Source: Monoraphidium neglectum
Taxonomy: Eukaryota; Chlorophyta; Chlorophyceae; Sphaeropleales; Selenastraceae
Direction of reading: 5' to 3'
Length of the DNA: 12,554 nucleotides
NCBI RefSeq assembly: GCF_000611645.1
Contig: NW_014011968.1
Span: 1 to 12,554, forward strand
Part shown: piece by piece, positions 8,648 to 12,554 of the stretch
Layout: every line of letters begins with the position of its first letter
How positions within the stretch are numbered: position 1 is the first letter of the stretch
The notes under the pieces: generated by a model
Told to the model about the DNA's origin: nothing
The model's input: only the letters and a program-made list of their open reading frames with translations
Database searches by the model: none
Program-made: the position numbers and the translations under genes

Positions 8648-9863
8648 GGACGAGTACAACATCCCCGCCAAAGGCCGCAAGGGCCGGATGTGGATTTGCA
8701 ACGAGTCTACACAAGTAGCTTGAACTCTGGTATTCTAATTCAATTGATAACTGCTACGGTACCGTGTGCAGTTGACTGAGTTGACTGCAAGGCCCTGATC
8801 TTCGCGCGTGCTCCCTATGCTGTCTAAGGGCTCGTGTTGCCTTGTCCTTGGTGCATGCTGACTGGGCTTTGAATTGCTGCCCACACACGGCCGCTGTCCT
8901 GCACGTCTGCTACTGCAAGTCTGCTACCTGGGCGCAAGCAAATGGTGCTAGAAGCGTCCTTTTGCCAAGCGTTTTGGCGCATGTGCTACCATGTGTTGCA
9001 AATTACCATTCAAAACACCATGAGAAAGTTCACCAACTCCCGCTGTGTCGCCCCTCATTGCCAGCACCCGCGCAGGACTTGTCCCGCAGCAGCCCACAGC
9101 GCCCAACTCGTCATTGGCTTCGCCCTGATGGCCTCGGGGTGACGCGATGACCTGCTTGGAGGGCTAAGGACGCCATGACGGGGACGCCATTCCCGTGGGC
9201 GGCCCCCCCCTTAGGCCTGCATGTTGATCTCACTGCTTTGCATGTTTGGATGGACACCTGAGCGCCTCGCTGGGTGTCGAGGCCAGTGCTGGGGGGCCCT
9301 GGCTTCAACAGAGGTGTGTGTGCGTTGCATGGCCTCGGCCTGCCGTCCTCTCGCCACCACTTCTTTGCGCGGCCCTTTTTCCATGGGCAGCCGCCACCAT
9401 CACGCCTGCGTGACCGGCTGTTCCAGGTTTACTTCTCTCAAGAGGGAGGAGGGGTTCGAACGACGCGTACACAAACGTAGTTAAAAAGCCACACCCTTAT
9501 TGGCTACACATGGGCGGTGACACAGAGGCAACAACGTAGCACACAAAGCTCAAGCTCTCAGGCCGTGCTGCGAACCGCCTACCCCAACAGCCAAGCCGCT
9601 GCTCCTGGCCCGGCGGTGGCCATCGTCCCCGGCGAGGCAGCGGCTGCCAACCAATCGCATGCACAGCAGGTGATCCAGCAGCTGATCCAGAATCGGGAAA
9701 AGTGGAGGGCCGCGGCGTCCCTACTGGGTGCGCTGCGGTGCTTTCCGGGGCGGCGACCGCTTTGAGAAGGCGGCTGTCGTCCAAAGCCGCTGCCACCACC
9801 GCCCGGCTTGGTGTTGCCATCGTGCAACAGATTAAACCGTCAAATAAGGCGAGCTGCTGCGGC

Positions 9864-11181
9864 CTACTGCTTGCCGGCGTCGGTCTCTAGTGACTCCACC
9901 AGCTTGGCCATCTCCCCGCTGTTGTGCATCTCCATCAGGACATCGCTGCCGCCGATGAACTCGCCCTTCACAAACACCTGGGAGGAGGGGAGGCGCGAGC
10001 GCGGGTCTGAGCTGTCTGAGGGTGAGCAGCGGGGGCAGCTTCTGCCCTGCTTGCCTGTAAATCTTCTTGCGCAAGACCTCAACTGCACTCGCCTGCCCTC
10101 CGCCCAGCCCCTGGTCCCACGACTCCTCCGTCCTTGCTCCCGCCCCTGTTCGGCCGTTGACCCCTGCGCGGCCCCGACCTGCGGGATGGTCGGCCAGTCC
10201 GTGAACTTTTTGACCCCCTCCCTGATGCCCGCGTCAGCTAGCACGTTGCTGGACCCATACTTGAGGCCTGGGGGCGGCCAGGGGGTGGCCGGCGCCAAGG
10301 GTTGGGGGTGAGGGTGGATGGGTCGGGGGTGGGTGCAGCAAGGGGGTGCACAGTTGCTCGTCACAACGTCTCCTGCAGAGCGAACAGCCGGCCGCCTGAG
10401 AGCGCGCGCTGCTGCTGCAAGCACCAGACTGGCGCCTTTTGCAGCCGCCGACGCAACGACAAGGCGACGCTCTGGGCAGCCACGCACACGCGGTCGGGCG
10501 GCCCTGCTGTGCATCGGCTCAGCGCGGAGTGGCGCTCGCGGGCTTGGCTGCGTGCCGCGGTTCCCACCGTAAGCGTCCAGGATGCGGCATGCCATATTGC
10601 TGAAGCCGCACTGCGGCGCGTCTGGCGTGCCCTGCGGCCGCGTTTGCAGGGGCGGCAGCAAGGGGGCAGCGCTCGTCCCTTGGCGCCGTGCACAGCAGGG
10701 GGTACGAGGGCTGGCGCTGCTGGCTGCACTTGAATGCGTCAGTCCCGTCACCAATGGCTGTGTGGGCATCCCGCTGCAGGGGTTTGCCCCTGCATCGCCC
10801 TTTGGTAAGCACCCAATCATCCCCTCACCTTCATGTAAATGAACACCTTGTTGGCCGCAATGTCCCGCTTGATCTGCTCCGCAGCGTCCGAAGCCGGCTC
10901 TGCCTTGTACTTTGGCTTGAAATCATCGTGCGTGTCGTTGCCAGTGTCGGTGCCGATCGCGAAGCCTCGAGCCTGCTGCCACGACGCCGCTGCTCCCCAG
11001 CCTGCAGCGACGGCAGCGCGCGCGGCAGAGCGAGGCTATGGCTTGCATGCGGGCAAGGCGCACAATTATGCCGGCCTCTCTGCGACGCATAGTGGCAATG
11101 CATGTACTCACAAGAGTTACAAAACTCACCCGCGCATCGCCTGGTAGTGAGGGCCACTGCGTGCTGAGCCGCGCGCTGCAT
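9864..11181 (-). CDS. Mitochondrial CGFS monothiol glutaredoxin (GRXS15/Grx5 type)
   Basis: Five exons (11130-11181, 10829-11001, 10568-10631, 10179-10267, 9864-9977) join at GT-AG sites with matching phases (1, 0, 1, 0) and give a complete protein of 163 residues. Residues 1-30 or so (MQRAAQHAVALTTRRCAG, then ASWQQARGFA) are basic, hydroxylated and free of acidic residues, as in a mitochondrial presequence; RGFA may mark the cleavage site. The glutaredoxin domain begins near IKRDIAANKVFIYMKG (Lys75 contacts glutathione). The active site is PQCGFS (Cys83-Ser86), followed by WPTIPQVFVKGEFIGGSD (121-138) with the cis-proline Pro125 and the GG-SD glutathione/cluster loop. GTPDAPQCGFS fits GRXS15 better than the plastid 'VPMCGFS' type. 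The family carries [2Fe-2S] clusters between glutathione-ligated dimers and passes them on in mitochondrial iron-sulfur protein assembly. All key residues are present. Confidence 0.93.
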
Positions 11182-11213
11182 GATTGCTAGGCGATCTAGG
11201 CTACCGTATGTGC

Positions 11214-11219
11214 TTTATA
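11214..11219 (-). promoter_or_regulatory. TATA box of the glutaredoxin gene
   Basis: The minus strand reads GTATAAAG, with TATAAA at 11219 to 11214, 32 bases upstream of the glutaredoxin ATG (11181). Transcription starting 25 to 30 bases from the box would leave a leader of only a few bases. It is the best TATA match in front of any gene in the window. Confidence 0.5.
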
Positions 11220-11254
11220 CAAGCCAGCAACAACAGAAATCTGACAAACAGGTG

Positions 11255-11260
11255 CACGTG
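11255..11260. promoter_or_regulatory. G-box upstream of the glutaredoxin gene
   Basis: The palindrome CACGTG (in GTGCACGTGGGA) lies 73 bases upstream of the glutaredoxin ATG and 35 bases beyond the TATA box. The spacing to the ATG is almost the same as for the proximal G-box of the FAM227-like gene. Confidence 0.35.
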
Positions 11261-11723
11261 GGATTACACACGCCAGTTTTCAGGAACTTGCAGCGTCATT
11301 CAAGAGATCGATACGGCCCGGTGGCGGCGGTGCGGCAGTGCGGTGCGGGCAATGGGCCAAGCCCGCGTTGCCCAGCTGCAACACGGCCTCTTGCATGCTC
11401 CACAGGATACACTATTCCCCGACGCTGCATGTTGATGCTGCACTGCAAAAACACAACGCCCCAACACTGTGGCTTTCATGGGCAGCGCCTGTGAGAGATC
11501 TGCACATGTCGGTCTGTCGCCGTTGATGTTGTGCCCTTCCCAGGGCCCTTGTGTCACCCGACAGCCGACGCAAGCTTACACAGCAAGTAGAAGCTGTCTG
11601 CGCATGCACGCCATACGTGTCACGCCTGAAAGCGGCCCGCGCTGCTGCCGCAGACACCGCAGCCGAGCTGATCCTGTGCGCACCACACACCACAATCACA
11701 CCTGTGAGCCGGCGAGACGCACC

Positions 11724-11728
11724 TTACA
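11724..11728 (-). terminator. Candidate TGTAA polyadenylation signal of the last gene
   Basis: A minus-strand TGTAA lies 216 bases after the stop codon at 11945. A second copy at 11576-11580 is an alternative. Using the first places the CAG/CTG run 11827-11853 inside the 3' untranslated region. Confidence 0.35.
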
Positions 11729-11826
11729 GCCGGATATGCACACGCTCGCGCCGGCAGGGGTGGAACCAAACACGCACTGACTAGGAAGACAGCAGCTGGA
11801 AGGAGAGGACAAGAGCACAGTCACCG

Positions 11827-11853
11827 CAGCAGCAGCAGCAGCAGCAGCAGCAG
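11827..11853. repeat. (CAG)9 run in a probable 3' untranslated region
   Basis: Nine pure CAG units on the plus strand (CUG in the minus-strand transcript) lie 91 bases after the stop of the last gene and before its candidate poly(A) signal. It is shorter than the two other CAG/CTG runs in the window. Confidence 0.9.
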
Positions 11854-11944
11854 CGGCGCCCGCCACCGCACAAGCGTCGTCGCAACTACGAAAGGAGCAG
11901 CTGTAGCGTGAAAAGTTGCAGCGTCGGCAACTGGGGACGGTCGC

Positions 11945-12554
11945 TCAAGGGGCGTTAGCCCCAGCGCCCTCAGGATCTGACTCAGCGGCCGCCACCGCCG
12001 GCTGCGACCGCTCCCCCTCGCCCTGCGGCCCCGCGCCGCCCGCTTCGCTCGCCGCCTCCTGCCGCTGCGGCTCCGCCTGCTGCGGCGGCGCGGGCTGCTG
12101 CTGCGCCTCGCCGGCGCTGGCCCCGGCGCCCGGCGCGGGCTCCTGCTGGGCGGCTGGGGCGGCCTGGCCCGCGCCGCCCTCGCTGGTGCGGCCCAGCTTG
12201 GAGATCTCCTTGAGGATCACGGCCTTCTCCTCCTTGAACTGCTCGTCGTCATCTGGGGGGGCCGCGGCAGCAGGGAGATCGGGGATCAACGACGGCGGGC
12301 GAGGTTCAGGAGCTGGGGGCAGCGGGTTCGCCAGCGGCGGGCGCGAGGCGGGGCGCGCGGGGCGCCCCGGGAACAATGCTGCGCTGAGCGTGCTGCCGGT
12401 CCTTGTCGCCCGCCCCCTCCCCCCCACCCCCCTTCTCCTTGCGCACGGCTTCCACTCTGCTGTGACTCTGAAATTGCGGTAAAGTACCCCCGTCCCTCAC
12501 GCGGTGCCTGAGCCGGACACACCCCTCCTGCTGCATGGCAGGCCCGCGTAACCA
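11945..12554 (-). CDS. Unidentified gene, C-terminal exons with a low-complexity tail; 5' part beyond the right edge
   Basis: The best-supported piece is a terminal exon at 11945-12252 entered through a CCCCCCAG acceptor. It begins with a charged helix (DDDEQFKEEKAVILKEISKL) and GRTSE, then runs about 75 residues of Ala/Gln/Pro/Glu/Gly low complexity to the stop at 11945-11947. A short exon before it, 12428-12467 (SHSRVEAVRKEKG), is proposed because it follows an ATTTCAG acceptor, ends at a GTGGGG donor and joins in the right phase (1). That gives VEAVRKEKG followed by DDDEQFKEEK. Alternatively the frame stays open through 12253-12427 without splicing, which would add a Pro-rich stretch ending in SLIPDLPAAAAPPDDDEQF. 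No earlier exon can be placed before the right edge. I do not recognise the family; a soluble, partly disordered C-terminus is all that can be said. Confidence 0.45.

Larger units (their letters stand above)
8473..9863. other. Intergenic region between the FAM227-like and glutaredoxin genes
   Basis: This 1.4 kb stretch lies between two minus-strand genes. It should contain the FAM227-like promoter near 8473-8800 and the glutaredoxin 3' region near 9863 and below. The part from about 8560 to 9060 is the least GC-rich in this interval. Two CACGTG motifs (8548-8553, 8642-8647) and a TTGACTGAGTTGACT direct repeat (8772-8786) are present. No minus-strand TGTAA follows the glutaredoxin stop in this interval, so its poly(A) site cannot be placed. 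A plus-strand frame at 9517-9765 has no ATG and no family signature. Confidence 0.65.
11182..11944. other. Intergenic region: glutaredoxin promoter and 3' region of the last gene
   Basis: This is 763 bases between two minus-strand genes. The left part should be the glutaredoxin promoter (TATA box 11214-11219, G-box 11255-11260). The right part should be the 3' untranslated region of the last gene, with a (CAG)9 run at 11827-11853 and minus-strand TGTAA motifs at 11724-11728 and 11576-11580. The plus-strand frames at 11180-11784 show no family signature. Confidence 0.65.

Noticed and set aside
8772..8786. Two TTGACT (W-box-like) motifs in direct repeat
   Set aside because: The motif is short and common, lies about 300 bases from the nearest start, and has no supporting context.
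9455..9475. GGTTCGAAC, which resembles the T-loop of a tRNA
   Set aside because: The flanking bases do not pair as a T-arm, and no acceptor stem, D-arm or anticodon arm can be folded on either strand.
9517..9765. A plus-strand frame with a somewhat protein-like sequence (AVAIVPGEAAAANQSHAQQV)
   Set aside because: It has no ATG start, no convincing splice partners and no family match. It lies where the 3' region of the minus-strand glutaredoxin gene is expected.

Overview
This window looks like nuclear DNA from a green alga, most likely a chlorophyte of the Chlorophyceae type (Chlamydomonadales or Sphaeropleales). The signs are very GC-rich coding sequence, many short GT-AG introns with donors of the GTGCG, GTGGG and GTGAG type, pure CAG/CTG runs inside genes, strong ATGG start contexts, and single TGTAA motifs (the volvocalean polyadenylation signal) after three of the genes. 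There is no operon structure, and no rRNA, tRNA, CRISPR array or intact mobile element was found. The species cannot be named from the sequence alone.

Layout from left to right. (1) Minus strand, about 1-1833: the 5' two-thirds or so of a J-domain protein of the DNAJC11 type (plant OWL1); four exons are visible and the gene runs off the left edge. (2) 1834-3471: a 1.6 kb divergent intergenic region with a TATA box and a possible small upstream ORF in front of the next gene. (3) Plus strand, 3472-5432: a four-exon multi-pass membrane protein of 345 residues that I do not recognise. (4) 5433-6177: a convergent 3' region with one TGTAA on each strand, placed so that the two transcripts should overlap. 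(5) Minus strand, 6178-8472: a three-exon, 623-residue protein whose middle matches the FAM227 (FWWh) family, with an 18-residue polyglutamine tract. (6) 8473-9863: about 1.4 kb of intergenic sequence. (7) Minus strand, 9864-11181: a complete five-exon mitochondrial CGFS monothiol glutaredoxin (GRXS15/Grx5 type), the clearest gene here. (8) 11182-11944: the glutaredoxin promoter and the 3' region of the last gene. (9) Minus strand, 11945 to the right edge: the 3' end of an unidentified gene with a low-complexity Ala/Gln/Pro/Glu tail.

The genes do not form a pathway. They are a co-chaperone of mitochondrial or photomorphogenic type, a membrane protein, a FAM227-like protein of a family found mainly in ciliated eukaryotes, an iron-sulfur cluster transfer glutaredoxin, and one unknown. 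All exon structures were built by hand, by joining reading frames at GT-AG sites with matching phase. The glutaredoxin and J-domain models are well supported by family sequence. The membrane protein and FAM227-like models rest on phase agreement and continuous composition. The last gene is tentative. I found no strong evidence for a new multi-gene system. The most notable items are the FAM227-like gene with its glutamine run, the unrecognised membrane protein, and CAG/CTG runs in three different transcript contexts.
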